Shown here: one piece after another, positions 7,196 through 14,901 of the stretch | Position numbering within the stretch: the first letter of the stretch is position 1 | Layout: every line of letters starts with the position of its first letter | Source of the DNA: Chitinophagaceae bacterium | GTDB taxonomy: Bacteria > Bacteroidota > Bacteroidia > Chitinophagales > Chitinophagaceae | NCBI GenBank assembly: GCA_947483345.1 | Contig: CANKNL010000026.1 | Location: 1-17,313 of the forward strand | DNA: 17,313 nucleotides | Direction: 5' to 3' | Made by a program: the position numbers and the translations under genes | The notes under the pieces: model-generated | The model's input: only the letters and a program-made list of their open reading frames with translations | Databases searched by the model: none | Told to the model about the DNA's origin: nothing

Positions 7196-8089
7196 TCAGG
7201 CATTATTACTTTGTTTGTTTGCCAGGTACACGCCACTAAAAATAAGTACCGCAGCAATAATTTTATACAATGCTAAATCTTCATGTAAGAACAGCATCGC
7301 AATTAACGCTGCAAAAACAGGTTGGGTATAAATATAAAAACCGGCAATAGATGCGCCTAATATTTTTATCCCATACAAATTAAACAAGTAGGCCAAAAAT
7401 GTACCGCCTATAACAATTAGTCCTATACTGGTAAAATCAATAGCTGTATATCTTTCCCATGGAATTTGAGTAAATTCTGTCCACCCAAAGGGAAGCACTA
7501 AAATAAATCCGATAGTAAAAATCCATCTCAAAATAACGAGGGGGTTATACTTCTGCATTAATGGTTTTACCAGAATAAAATAGATGGTATAAGATATGGC
7601 ATTGATAATAATAAAAACATCTCCCAGTAAAGTTTGAGCCGCATTTCCTGAATTATCTTTTGCCAAAATCAAAACCAGTGCCCCTGAAACACCCAATGCT
7701 AAACCTGAAATCTTTAAAATTCCCAGCTTTTCTTTTAATATCCAGGCAGCAATAAAAACGATTAAAATTGGTGTAATAAGTAAAAGTAAAGCCGCATGAA
7801 TGGGGTAGGTAAGCGACAGCCCCTTTATAAAAAATAATTGATTTATGGCTATCCCTGTTAGGGCACATAGAAAAAGCCGCTTTCTGTCTGATTTTTCGAT
7901 ATTATTCTTCACCGGGTTGAATAAATACAATATCCAAAACAGCAGTACACATACGCCAATCCTTACAATATTTAAACCGAATGGTTTTACCAGTTCTGTA
8001 TTGGTAAGGTGTTTTACAGCAGTTAGGTTTATAGCAAAGAACAGATTTGTAAAAACCAATGCAATATGTGCTATGTGACTATTTTTCAA
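7196..8089 (-). CDS. EamA-family (DMT superfamily) inner-membrane transporter
   Basis: The protein has 297 residues with about ten hydrophobic helices in two halves: residues about 5-140 (beginning HIALVFTNLFFAINLTAVKHL) and 150-292 (GDVFIIINAISYTIYFILVKPL onward). This is the two-fold EamA architecture of drug/metabolite exporters such as RhaT and RarD relatives. The second half has the typical FLAYLFNLYGIKILGASIAGFYIYTQPV-like run (positions about 228-260), where family members have the conserved P. It probably exports a small metabolite; the substrate is unknown. The start is TTG at 8089; no in-frame ATG lies near the N terminus. A -7 box (TACTTTTG) lies 32 bases upstream. No terminator separates it from the convergent gene downstream. 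Confidence 0.88.
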   Translation of the reverse strand: MKNSHIAHIALVFTNLFFAINLTAVKHLTNTELVKPFGLNIVRIGVCVLLFWILYLFNPVKNNIEKSDRKRLFLCALTGIAINQLFFIKGLSLTYPIHAALLLLITPILIVFIAAWILKEKLGILKISGLALGVSGALVLILAKDNSGNAAQTLLGDVFIIINAISYTIYFILVKPLMQKYNPLVILRWIFTIGFILVLPFGWTEFTQIPWERYTAIDFTSIGLIVIGGTFLAYLFNLYGIKILGASIAGFYIYTQPVFAALIAMLFLHEDLALYKIIAAVLIFSGVYLANKQSNNA

Positions 8090-8121
8090 ACAAAATATTT
8101 TGATGCCGTGGACCCGGTTGG

Positions 8122-8129
8122 CAAAAGTA
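8122..8129 (-). promoter_or_regulatory. -7 box for the EamA gene (TACTTTTG)
   Basis: The box matches TAnnTTTG and predicts a leader of about 25 nt before the TTG start. Its -33 region falls inside the recA terminator hairpin, so terminator and promoter overlap. Confidence 0.5.
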
Positions 8130-8135
8130 AGTGAA

Positions 8136-8172
8136 TAAAAAAAGCTATTGCGTTTTTACTCACAATAGCTTT
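8136..8172 (-). terminator. Intrinsic terminator of recA
   Basis: On the minus strand a 10-bp stem (8172-8163 with 8150-8141) with a 12-nt loop runs into a long T-tract (8143-8137). It lies 38 bases after the recA stop codon. Confidence 0.9.
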
Positions 8173-8209
8173 ATACTTACTAACCCAATAAGCATTTTTT
8201 TTATCCCCC

Positions 8210-9229
8210 TTAAGCCGACTGCATTTCTTTAATTTTTTCCCTGATTTTAGCTTCAATTTCATTGGCCATTTCAGGATTATCGAGCATTAATTGTTTTACC
8301 GATTCTCTTCCCTGGCCAAGTTTATCGTTATTATAACTAAACCAGCTGCCGCTTTTTTGTACAATCCCCAGATCAACTCCCATATCAATGATTTCACCAA
8401 CTTTAGAAATTCCTTCGCCGTAAATAATGTCAAATTCTGCCAGCCTAAAAGGCGGTGCTACTTTATTTTTAACCACTTTAACTTTTACATGATTACCAAT
8501 AGCGTCATCGCCGTCTTTTATTTGTGCCAAGCGGCGTATATCTAACCGGACTGATGCATAGAATTTTAATGCATTACCGCCTGTTGTAGTTTCGGGATTA
8601 CCAAACATGACACCAATTTTTTCACGCAACTGATTAATGAAAATGCAGCAGCTGTTTGTTTTGTGTATAGTGGCAGTTAACTTTCTTAGTGCCTGGCTCA
8701 TTAGCCTGGCCTGTAATCCCATCTTGCTATCGCCCATTTCACCTTCAAGTTCACTTTTTGGAACCAGTGCCGCTACAGAGTCTATGACTACAACATCTAA
8801 AGCACCAGAAAGAATTAAACGGTCTGCAATTTCCAAAGCTTGTTCTCCATAATCAGGTTGAGAGATTAATAAATTATCAATATCAACACCTAGTTTTTGT
8901 GCATAAACACTGTCAAATGCGTGCTCTGCATCGATAAAAGCGCACATGCCCCCTTTTTTTTGAGCTTCTGCAATTACATGAATGGCCAAGGTTGTTTTTC
9001 CTGAACTTTCGGGCCCGTAGATTTCAACCACTCTGCCTTTGGGTAAGCCCCCAATTCCCAATGCCATATCCAGGCCAATTGAACCGGTAGAAATAACTTC
9101 CTGTTCTATAATCCCTTTATCACTCATCATCATAACCGAACCCTTGCCAAAATCTTTATCGATTTTGTCCATCGTTAATTTAAGCGCTTTAAATTTTTCT
9201 GATTTTTCTAAATTGTCTGATTTGCTCAT
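8210..9229 (-). CDS. recA: RecA recombinase
   Basis: The product has 339 residues, full length for RecA, starting MSKSDNLEKSEKFKAL. RecA forms filaments on single-stranded DNA, drives ATP-dependent strand exchange, and stimulates LexA-type self-cleavage. Seen in sequence: Walker A GPESSGKTT at 72-80, Glu102 in the DAEHAF segment, Walker B VVVIDSVAAL at 146-155, loop 1 around EGEMGDSKMGLQARLMSQALR (162-182), the FINQLREKIGVMFGNPETTTGGNAL region (198-221, loop 2), and the C-terminal KVKVVKNKVAPPF segment (248-260). The C-terminal tail is short and less acidic than in E. coli. It is a single-gene unit with its own -7 box and terminator; no LexA-like palindrome is obvious in the 60-base leader. 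Confidence 0.99.
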   Translation of the reverse strand: MSKSDNLEKSEKFKALKLTMDKIDKDFGKGSVMMMSDKGIIEQEVISTGSIGLDMALGIGGLPKGRVVEIYGPESSGKTTLAIHVIAEAQKKGGMCAFIDAEHAFDSVYAQKLGVDIDNLLISQPDYGEQALEIADRLILSGALDVVVIDSVAALVPKSELEGEMGDSKMGLQARLMSQALRKLTATIHKTNSCCIFINQLREKIGVMFGNPETTTGGNALKFYASVRLDIRRLAQIKDGDDAIGNHVKVKVVKNKVAPPFRLAEFDIIYGEGISKVGEIIDMGVDLGIVQKSGSWFSYNNDKLGQGRESVKQLMLDNPEMANEIEAKIREKIKEMQSA

Positions 9230-9286
9230 TGTCTGAATTTTTTAATTGATGTATCTGATTTTGCGTTGTAAATGTAAATTCGGAAT

Positions 9287-9294
9287 CAAAGATA
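9287..9294 (-). promoter_or_regulatory. -7 box of recA (TATCTTTG)
   Basis: This exact TAnnTTTG match predicts a transcript start near 9280 and a leader of about 50 nt. The -33 region (about 9313-9318) is a weak TTAGTG. Confidence 0.55.
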
Positions 9295-9367
9295 AGTGTT
9301 TAATTTTATTAACACTAATTTATTTAGTATTTTTTTGATAATTAATTTAGTTATCGCTCTTCTGTTT

Positions 9368-9401
9368 AAAAAAAAGACCCATCCCGAGGAGTCGGGACGG
9401 G
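9368..9401 (-). terminator. Strong minus-strand terminator in the recA upstream region
   Basis: On the minus strand a 10-bp stem (9401-9392 with 9387-9378, one G-T) with a CTCC loop runs into TC and eight Ts (9375-9368). The nearest upstream gene on this strand ends 275 bases away at 9677. It therefore ends either a long 3' UTR or a separate small RNA, and shields recA from read-through. Confidence 0.85.
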
Positions 9402-9480
9402 GATGTGTTCAAGCATGAGAAAAATCTCAAAGGATAGATCCTTTGTTCTCAAAAAGGTTCGGCTTTAATAACGGGCCCAA
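9368..9480 (-). ncRNA. Candidate structured small RNA or 3' UTR-derived RNA
   Basis: Between the M19-like gene and recA the minus strand carries nested pairings ending in a strong terminator. There is a perfect 8-base inverted repeat CAAAGGAT/ATCCTTTG (9445-9428), enclosed by TGAGAA/TTCTCA (9451-9446 with 9421-9416), enclosed by AAGC/GCTT (9465-9462 with 9414-9411). The long bulged rod is reminiscent of regulatory RNAs such as 6S, but I cannot match it to a known family. No convincing TAnnTTTG box lies at its expected 5' end, so the 5' boundary is a guess and it could be part of the M19-like gene's 3' UTR. The span 9402-9676 holds no plausible protein gene. Confidence 0.4.
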
Positions 9481-9554
9481 TAATTTATTGTGATATTGAG
9501 AAAGGCTTGCGTTTTAATAATAAACAAATAGAAGATAGTTTTTTGAAATAAACA

Positions 9555-9603
9555 ATACCTCAAAGTGGTAATTATTTGCGAAAATCAGCCTTTTTTGAGG
9601 TAT
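9555..9603. repeat. Perfect 10-bp inverted repeat downstream of the M19-like gene
   Basis: ATACCTCAAA at 9555-9564 is exactly inverted at 9594-9603 around a 29-base loop. It starts 74 bases after the stop of the minus-strand M19-like gene. The minus strand after it is only moderately T-rich (TGTTTATTTC), so it could be a weak terminator or a 3' stabilising hairpin. Confidence 0.5.
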
Positions 9604-9676
9604 ATATAAATTAATAAAATAATAAGAAGCGCGTTTATTTCATTTTTCCTGAATATGGCTAAGTCATCATTTTGTT

Positions 9677-11236
9677 TTATCCGTTTATTTCCATTAACCT
9701 TTTCAGCATGAAATTTTTGCCATTATGATAAAATATATTATCCAATAATTCATCTGCGTCAATGACATGTGCACTACCGGAAATTTTTGACAACCCATTT
9801 ATCACATCAGTACGCATATCTTTTTTAAGTTGCTTAAGGCCGGTTACCTGTTTGCAACAGTCAATGGCATTTATGAGTCCATCAAAATCAGTTCCTATGC
9901 ATATTTGTTTTGCGGCCTCCTGTAAATTGATTGAGGCATTATTCCCGGCAACCCATAAAATATGAATAATATTATTGACTAAAAACCGACGATGCATTTC
10001 TGAATACAAGGATTGGTCCAGGTTTTCAAATTCTTCGGTGGTCCAAACATTGGCCGCTTCGGTCCAAACCGGTAATGTTGTTGGTTGGGGCCCTAAAAAG
10101 AAATCAGCTTCTTCGTGACTGATATATTCCTGATCGTGAGGAACAGTTAAGCCGGGCATCACATTTTCATCTGCAAAACCTAAAATGCGTTGGTCAAATG
10201 AAAGGCCTATGATACCGCCGGATAAAATTATATTTTCTATATCCTCATCATACAAATTAATGCTGCTACAGTTGTGATAGATTTTTTCAAAATGCAGGCT
10301 TTGTGGTTTAAGATAAGTTATTTCGTAAACGAGTCCTTTATCAACAGGTTTTTTTAATACATATTTTACCCGGTCTTTTATAGAAAGGCCCGTTGTACCT
10401 GCATGGGTGCAAATTAAAGGTTGTAAAAACCGGTTATCAGCATTTGAATTATAGTGGGTATATAATTGCCAACGGGATTTTAAGCTCATGTGTTTAATAT
10501 CAACCAGTATTTTTTTATTCATCATCAACGTAATCATTTCCATTCCCCAGGCTGTAATGCCATTTCGGGTTGGATAAAAATAGGCGGCATTAAAGAACTG
10601 AATGCCATGTGCATGATTACAAAATTGATTTTGCTGCATGTGACACAAATTGATTGACAGCACCGTATATTCGGCTGTAAACTCATTGAAATTTTTAAGA
10701 TACGTTTCTTTTGCATTGGCCTCATTGGGATCATCAAAAAAACAATGCAACCCTTCAATAATTATTGCTGCATGAACGGTATGGGAATCCGCTTCATTAA
10801 AATCTGATTTTTTAGTCAGCAGTTTAAGTTTTGTATCGGGCCTTGCCGGAATGGCATTCAGCAACCAATTCAGCTCTTCCTTAATTAATTCATACGAATG
10901 CTCGCCGGTTGCCAGGTAAGCCAGCCGCCTGCTATCGATCAGATTTACACGGCCCTTGTTTGTAATGCTTTTTTCAGCAAGCGCCCTGCCTATTTTTTGT
11001 TCTGGTGCATGCAGTATTAATCCAACCATTTTTACATCTGCCTCTATTAACTGAGTAAGGTTTGATTGTGAATTAAGGACTTCATTAAACAGTTTATTGA
11101 TTTGCAGTTTAAGATTGCGGGATATAGACAGCCGGGCATCAATATAATCCCAGGGTGTTGGTTTTGTTTCGGGATCAGAGAACTGGGGTTTTAGTCCGGG
11201 GTGGCAATGAAAATCGAAAAAAGGCATAATGGTCAT
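9677..11236 (-). CDS. M19-like (membrane dipeptidase family) metal-dependent hydrolase
   Basis: The protein has 519 residues. The start is ATG at 11236; a second ATG at 11227 is equally possible. The motif order fits a TIM-barrel binuclear metallopeptidase related to renal dipeptidase (M19): FDFHCH (His10, His12), IIIEGLHCF (Glu161, bridging ligand), VDIKHMS (His249), ICTHAG (His278) and IGTDFDG (Asp450). In M19 the first motif is normally HxD; here it is HxH, as in other amidohydrolases. The protein is longer than usual M19 enzymes (about 320-400 residues), with extra sequence around residues 285-335 and 350-425. There is no signal peptide, so it is probably cytosolic. The substrate is unknown; D-amino-acid-containing dipeptides are a reasonable guess from the family. 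Confidence 0.75.
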   Translation of the reverse strand: MTIMPFFDFHCHPGLKPQFSDPETKPTPWDYIDARLSISRNLKLQINKLFNEVLNSQSNLTQLIEADVKMVGLILHAPEQKIGRALAEKSITNKGRVNLIDSRRLAYLATGEHSYELIKEELNWLLNAIPARPDTKLKLLTKKSDFNEADSHTVHAAIIIEGLHCFFDDPNEANAKETYLKNFNEFTAEYTVLSINLCHMQQNQFCNHAHGIQFFNAAYFYPTRNGITAWGMEMITLMMNKKILVDIKHMSLKSRWQLYTHYNSNADNRFLQPLICTHAGTTGLSIKDRVKYVLKKPVDKGLVYEITYLKPQSLHFEKIYHNCSSINLYDEDIENIILSGGIIGLSFDQRILGFADENVMPGLTVPHDQEYISHEEADFFLGPQPTTLPVWTEAANVWTTEEFENLDQSLYSEMHRRFLVNNIIHILWVAGNNASINLQEAAKQICIGTDFDGLINAIDCCKQVTGLKQLKKDMRTDVINGLSKISGSAHVIDADELLDNIFYHNGKNFMLKRLMEING

Positions 11237-11330
11237 CTTTAATAATATTAAATATACTCACTATGTTTTAATATTTAAAGAGATAAATAAAAAGCCGCTA
11301 TAGTATAATTGGCAGCCTGTCTTTTTGATA

Positions 11331-11364
11331 TAAAAATTAAAAAACCTTCAATTAGAAGGTTTTT
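11331..11364 (-). terminator. Intrinsic terminator of the sigma factor gene
   Basis: A 10-bp stem (11339-11348 with 11354-11363) and 5-nt loop are flanked by T-runs on both strands. It lies 48 bases after the stop of the minus-strand sigma factor gene. It separates that gene from the M19-like gene. Confidence 0.85.
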
Positions 11365-11411
11365 TAATTTTGGGGTTTCAGAAGAATTATTTTAATTATA
11401 GACCTGATCAG

Positions 11412-11993
11412 CTATAGGGCTATTTGCTTTTTTTCGATCATTTTTCTGAGATTAAAAAGGGCATAACGCATACGACCCAGGGCGGTATTTACACTGCAGT
11501 CAAGAATCTTTGAAATTTCCCTGAATTTAAGATCAGCAAAATGGCGCAGAATAATAATTTCTCTTTGTTCTTCGGGAAGCTTGCAAACAAGTTTCATAAT
11601 CTGCTCACTACTTTCCATCTTCATTATATTTTCCTCCGCATTTGACTCTTCAAATTGAAGCACATCAAAAATATCAAGGCCGTTACTGGTTCTGATTGTT
11701 GGCTTATTTTTAATTTTTCTGAAATGGTCTACACAAAGATTGTGTCCAATACGCATGGCCCATTTCTCAAACTTATCTTCTTCTTTATATTTACCAGCCT
11801 TGAGCGTTTCAATTATTTTAATAAAAAGGTCTTGAAAAATATCTTCAGCCAGGTATTTATCTTTTACAAATAAATAAATAGAAGTAAAAATGCGGTCTTT
11901 GTGCCGGTTTATCAATATTTCCATTGCGTAAGACTCGCCTTCATTGAATAATGCAATTAGTTGCTGGTCGGTCAGGTTTATCAGGTTTTTCAT
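11412..11993 (-). CDS. ECF-type RNA polymerase sigma-70 factor
   Basis: The protein has 193 residues with the two ECF domains. Region 2 spans about residues 22-95 (NRHKDRIFTSIYLFVKDKY, LAEDIFQDLFIKI, FEKWAMRIGHNLCVDHFRK) and region 4 about 137-185 (LPEEQREIIILRHFADLKF, then the helix-turn-helix EISKILDCSVNTALGRMRYAL). There is no extra C-terminal domain. It begins MKNLINLTDQQLIALF and closely resembles a sigma factor widely conserved in Bacteroidota with LAEDIFQD and HNLCVDHFRK motifs. No anti-sigma factor or outer-membrane transducer gene is adjacent, so it is not a SusCD- or FecI-type unit. It has a -7 box 42 bases upstream and its own terminator. Confidence 0.92.
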   Translation of the reverse strand: MKNLINLTDQQLIALFNEGESYAMEILINRHKDRIFTSIYLFVKDKYLAEDIFQDLFIKIIETLKAGKYKEEDKFEKWAMRIGHNLCVDHFRKIKNKPTIRTSNGLDIFDVLQFEESNAEENIMKMESSEQIMKLVCKLPEEQREIIILRHFADLKFREISKILDCSVNTALGRMRYALFNLRKMIEKKQIAL

Positions 11994-12034
11994 GATCAGG
12001 TTTTTATGATTATTTGATTGGATAAATGCTGAAA

Positions 12035-12042
12035 CAAAACTA
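12035..12042 (-). promoter_or_regulatory. -7 box for the sigma factor gene (TAGTTTTG)
   Basis: The match to TAnnTTTG is exact and the implied leader is about 35 nt. A TTTTG lies 13 bases further upstream, closer than the usual 19-21. Confidence 0.45.
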
Positions 12043-12327
12043 AATCAACATATAACAAAAGATTGTAGTTGCCTATTTAAACTCTGTGTAGTTTTATTTC
12101 TATTTAAATGGTATTTATACTTGGCTTAAAATCGTGTTTGAGTTGTTCTCGTTTTAAGCAGGCTATTAAACCCCTACGCCATTGTATTTTAATAGACTGG
12201 CAGGTAAGGGCTTTATAAAGATTTACATACCTGGATATAGTCTTGGTTTTTCTGTTACTATAAAATTGAATCAGCGGCTGATCAGTTATACCGTATTATG
12301 GTAATTCGCCGACTTGTATTTATTACT

Positions 12328-12365
12328 AAGATTAGAATAAAGCGGAAATAAAGATTAGAATAAAG
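12328..12365. repeat. Two 15-bp direct repeats upstream of the helicase gene
   Basis: AAGATTAGAATAAAG occurs at 12328-12342 and again at 12351-12365, a period of 23 bases (about two helical turns). They lie about 95-130 bases upstream of the helicase start and could be paired protein-binding sites or simple slippage. Confidence 0.6.
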
Positions 12366-12430
12366 AAATAAGCCCCTGCCGTTTAAGAAAATGAATTTAT
12401 CCTATTGGTTTTCTATAAAAGCATGAGCAA

Positions 12431-12438
12431 TCTGTTTG
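12431..12438 (+). promoter_or_regulatory. Possible -7 box for the helicase gene (TCTGTTTG)
   Basis: One mismatch from TAnnTTTG (second base C). A TTGG at 12405-12408 is 22 bases upstream. It would place the transcript start about 14 bases before the ATG at 12460, in line with the short leaders seen for neighbours. Confidence 0.4.
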
Positions 12439-12459
12439 CAGCATTCGTACCTTCGCCGC

Positions 12460-14811
12460 ATGAATTATTTAGATGAATTGAACGAACCGCAGCGGGAGGC
12501 AGTGATGCATGTTAATGGTCCTATTATGATCATTGCCGGGGCCGGCAGCGGCAAAACGAAAGTACTAACCACACGTATTACACATTTAATGGCTGCACAT
12601 AAAATCGACAGCTTTAATATACTGGCGCTCACTTTTACCAATAAGGCAGCAGCCGAAATGAAGGAAAGGGTGGAAAGAATACTGGGCAATACCGAAGCCA
12701 GAAATCTATATATCGGCACTTTTCATAGTGTATTTGCAAGAATACTAAGAACCGAAGCGCCCAAACTGGGCTACCCCGGCAACTTTACCATTTACGATAC
12801 CGATGATGCAAAAAGTGTAGTTAAAACAGTGATCAATGAACTGGCTTTGGATGATAAACATTATAAACCCAATGTGGTATATAACCGGATCTCATCTGCA
12901 AAAAATGCATTGATTGGGTCGGCAGAATATATGACTGACTATACCCTGCAACAAGAAGACGCCAGATCTAACCGCCCCGCCATCGGGCTAATTTATGATG
13001 CCTATGTAAAACGCTGTTTTAAAAACGGGGCCATGGATTTTGATGATCTGTTATTTAAAATGTACCTGTTGCTTAAAAACTTTCCGGATGCATTAAGCAG
13101 GTACCAGCACAAGTTTAAATATGTGATGATTGATGAGTACCAGGATACCAATACCGCCCAGTATGAAATCATAAAATTACTGGGTGCCATGCATGAAAAT
13201 GTTTGTGTGGTGGGTGATGATGCTCAAAGTATTTACAGCTTTCGGGGTGCTACAATCGAAAATATTTTACAGTTTCAGAAAGATTACGACGACGTGAAAG
13301 TGGTAAAACTGGAGCAGAATTACCGCAGCACACAAAATATTTTACATGTGGCCAATGAAGTGATCGGCAACAATAAAAGCCAGATAGAGAAAAAATTATT
13401 TACCGTTAATGCTGAGGGAGAAAAGATAAACCTCGTGCGCACCCTGACGGATAATGACGAAGGGAAAATGGTGGCCGATACCATTCAGGAGCAAAAACTG
13501 CGCAACCATTATTACAATAAAGATTTTGCCATACTCTACCGTACCAATGCACAAAGCCGAAGCTTTGAAGAGGCTTTGCGCCGCATGGGCATTGCCTACC
13601 GCATTTATGGTGGTATGAGTTTTTACCAGCGTAAAGAGGTAAAGGATTTTATTGCTTACCTGCGCTTGGTAGTAAACCCCAGGGATGAAGAGGCTTTAAA
13701 ACGCATCATCAATTTTCCGGCAAGAGGAATTGGTAAAACAACAGTTGATAAAGCCGTATTGTTTGCCAATGATAATAACCTGACCATGTGGGATATCATC
13801 AGCAACGCTTCGGGATATGGTTATAAAAGCGGAACCCTGGAAAGTATCGACGGTTTTGTAACCATGATCAAGATGTTCCAGAGTGAGTTGCAAAAAAAGA
13901 ATGCTTATGACCTGGCCATCATTGTTGGCAAAAGCACCAATATTGTGAAGGAACTTTTCAATGATAAAACCACCGAAGGCTTGGCCCGATATGAAAATGT
14001 ACAGGAATTATTGAACTCCATTAAAGAGTTTACCGAAACACCAATGAATAAAGAAGATGGTGAAGTGGGCGATAAAAGTCTGGGCGCTTACCTGCAGCAA
14101 ATTGTTTTATTAACCGACGCAGATGGCGATGATAAAGAAAACCAGGATGTGGTAAAACTGATGACGATACATGCGGCCAAGGGTTTAGAGTTTCCGGTGG
14201 TGTTTGTTGGCGGACTGGAAGAAACCCTTTTTCCAAATGCCATGTCAATCAATACAAGGGAAGAACTGGAAGAAGAGCGCCGCTTATTTTATGTGGCCAT
14301 AACCCGGGCTAAAAGCCGTTTATGGTTAAGTTATTCTAATGCCCGTTATCGCTTTGGACAGTTACAACAAAATGACCCCAGCCGTTTTTTAGATGAAATT
14401 TCGGAAGACTATGTTGATAAAAGTTATGCCGGTGGGGCCGCAACCAGTGGTGGCTGGAACCAGGGTGGGGCAAGAGAAAGAATGCAACGGAATTTTGGCG
14501 GCAGCGGCTGGCATGCAGCCCAACGTGCCGAAAAACAATATGGCGCCCCTCCTGCAAAAAAACAAACAGAAATTTTTACAGCAAAACCGGCAACCAGCAA
14601 GGCTGTAGAACATACTCCATCAGAAAATTTTGAACCCAGCGACACCAGCAACCTCCAGGTGGGTAATAAAGTAGAGCACATGAAATTTGGTTTTGGCGAA
14701 GTGTTGAAAATGGAAGGCGCTGCACATAACCCTATTGCTACCGTAAACTTTGATTTAAATGGAGAAAAGAAGATCATGCTCAATTATGCCAAGCTACGCA
14801 TAGTTGAATAA
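12460..14811 (+). CDS. UvrD/PcrA-type superfamily 1A DNA helicase
   Basis: The product has 783 residues from ATG 12460 (MNYLDELNEPQREAV); a TTG eight codons upstream is rejected because it overlaps the likely promoter. SF1A motifs in order: Walker A IAGAGSGKT (25-33), motif Ia LTFTNKAAAEM (57-67), Walker B VMIDEYQDTN (222-231), motif III GDDAQSIYSFRGA (252-264), motif IV QNYRST (286-291), motif V MTIHAAKGLEFP (568-579), motif VI VAITRAKS (612-619). A Gly/Gln-rich linker leads to the C-terminal Tudor-like domain (about 732-783, VGNKVEHMKFGFGEVLKMEG). This domain contacts RNA polymerase in PcrA/UvrD. Expected roles are nucleotide excision repair and clearing of protein or R-loop roadblocks. The last 100 bases are repeated downstream at 14904-15003. 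Confidence 0.95.
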   Translation: MNYLDELNEPQREAVMHVNGPIMIIAGAGSGKTKVLTTRITHLMAAHKIDSFNILALTFTNKAAAEMKERVERILGNTEARNLYIGTFHSVFARILRTEAPKLGYPGNFTIYDTDDAKSVVKTVINELALDDKHYKPNVVYNRISSAKNALIGSAEYMTDYTLQQEDARSNRPAIGLIYDAYVKRCFKNGAMDFDDLLFKMYLLLKNFPDALSRYQHKFKYVMIDEYQDTNTAQYEIIKLLGAMHENVCVVGDDAQSIYSFRGATIENILQFQKDYDDVKVVKLEQNYRSTQNILHVANEVIGNNKSQIEKKLFTVNAEGEKINLVRTLTDNDEGKMVADTIQEQKLRNHYYNKDFAILYRTNAQSRSFEEALRRMGIAYRIYGGMSFYQRKEVKDFIAYLRLVVNPRDEEALKRIINFPARGIGKTTVDKAVLFANDNNLTMWDIISNASGYGYKSGTLESIDGFVTMIKMFQSELQKKNAYDLAIIVGKSTNIVKELFNDKTTEGLARYENVQELLNSIKEFTETPMNKEDGEVGDKSLGAYLQQIVLLTDADGDDKENQDVVKLMTIHAAKGLEFPVVFVGGLEETLFPNAMSINTREELEEERRLFYVAITRAKSRLWLSYSNARYRFGQLQQNDPSRFLDEISEDYVDKSYAGGAATSGGWNQGGARERMQRNFGGSGWHAAQRAEKQYGAPPAKKQTEIFTAKPATSKAVEHTPSENFEPSDTSNLQVGNKVEHMKFGFGEVLKMEGAAHNPIATVNFDLNGEKKIMLNYAKLRIVE

Positions 14812-14865
14812 GAATACTAAAGTGGAAGTGGAAGAAATAATGTTTGGTTTGGTACAAATGTGCCG

Positions 14866-14901
14866 CTCCTTCTCTTTTGGAGAAGGAGATGGGGGATGAG
14901 G
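14866..14901. repeat. REP-like palindromic element
   Basis: A perfect 9-bp stem (14866-14874 with 14880-14888, 5-nt loop) is followed by ATGGGGGATGAGG. The shape, a CTCC-rich stem, a TTTGGAG-like loop and a GGGGxTGAGG tail, is like an interspersed palindrome I know from many Bacteroidota genomes. It lies between the helicase stop and the duplicated helicase tail. The family identity is from memory and would need a genome-wide copy count. Confidence 0.6.

Larger units (their letters stand above)
11994..12459. other. 466-base gene-free divergent promoter region
   Basis: This stretch separates the sigma factor gene (minus) from the helicase gene (plus). It is AT-rich and holds a sigma-gene -7 box, a 15-bp direct repeat, and a poor helicase -7 box. 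A 36-codon frame at 12108-12218 has no supporting signal. I see no RNA gene or mobile element. Confidence 0.5.

Noticed and set aside
9230..9290. LexA operator in the recA leader
   Set aside because: I saw no convincing palindrome of a known LexA type; the regulation of recA here cannot be read from sequence.
9368..9480. Assignment of the minus-strand RNA as 6S RNA, SRP RNA or tmRNA
   Set aside because: The SRP tetraloop motif and tmRNA tRNA-like ends are absent, and the bulged rod alone is not enough to call 6S.
12108..12218. 36-codon open frame in the sigma factor-helicase gap
   Set aside because: No ribosome binding site or promoter box, no recognisable motif, and length expected by chance in AT-rich sequence.
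14393..14783. Several overlapping open frames on both strands over the helicase C-terminal linker
   Set aside because: They are shadows of the Gly/Ala/Gln-rich coding region and have no independent signals.
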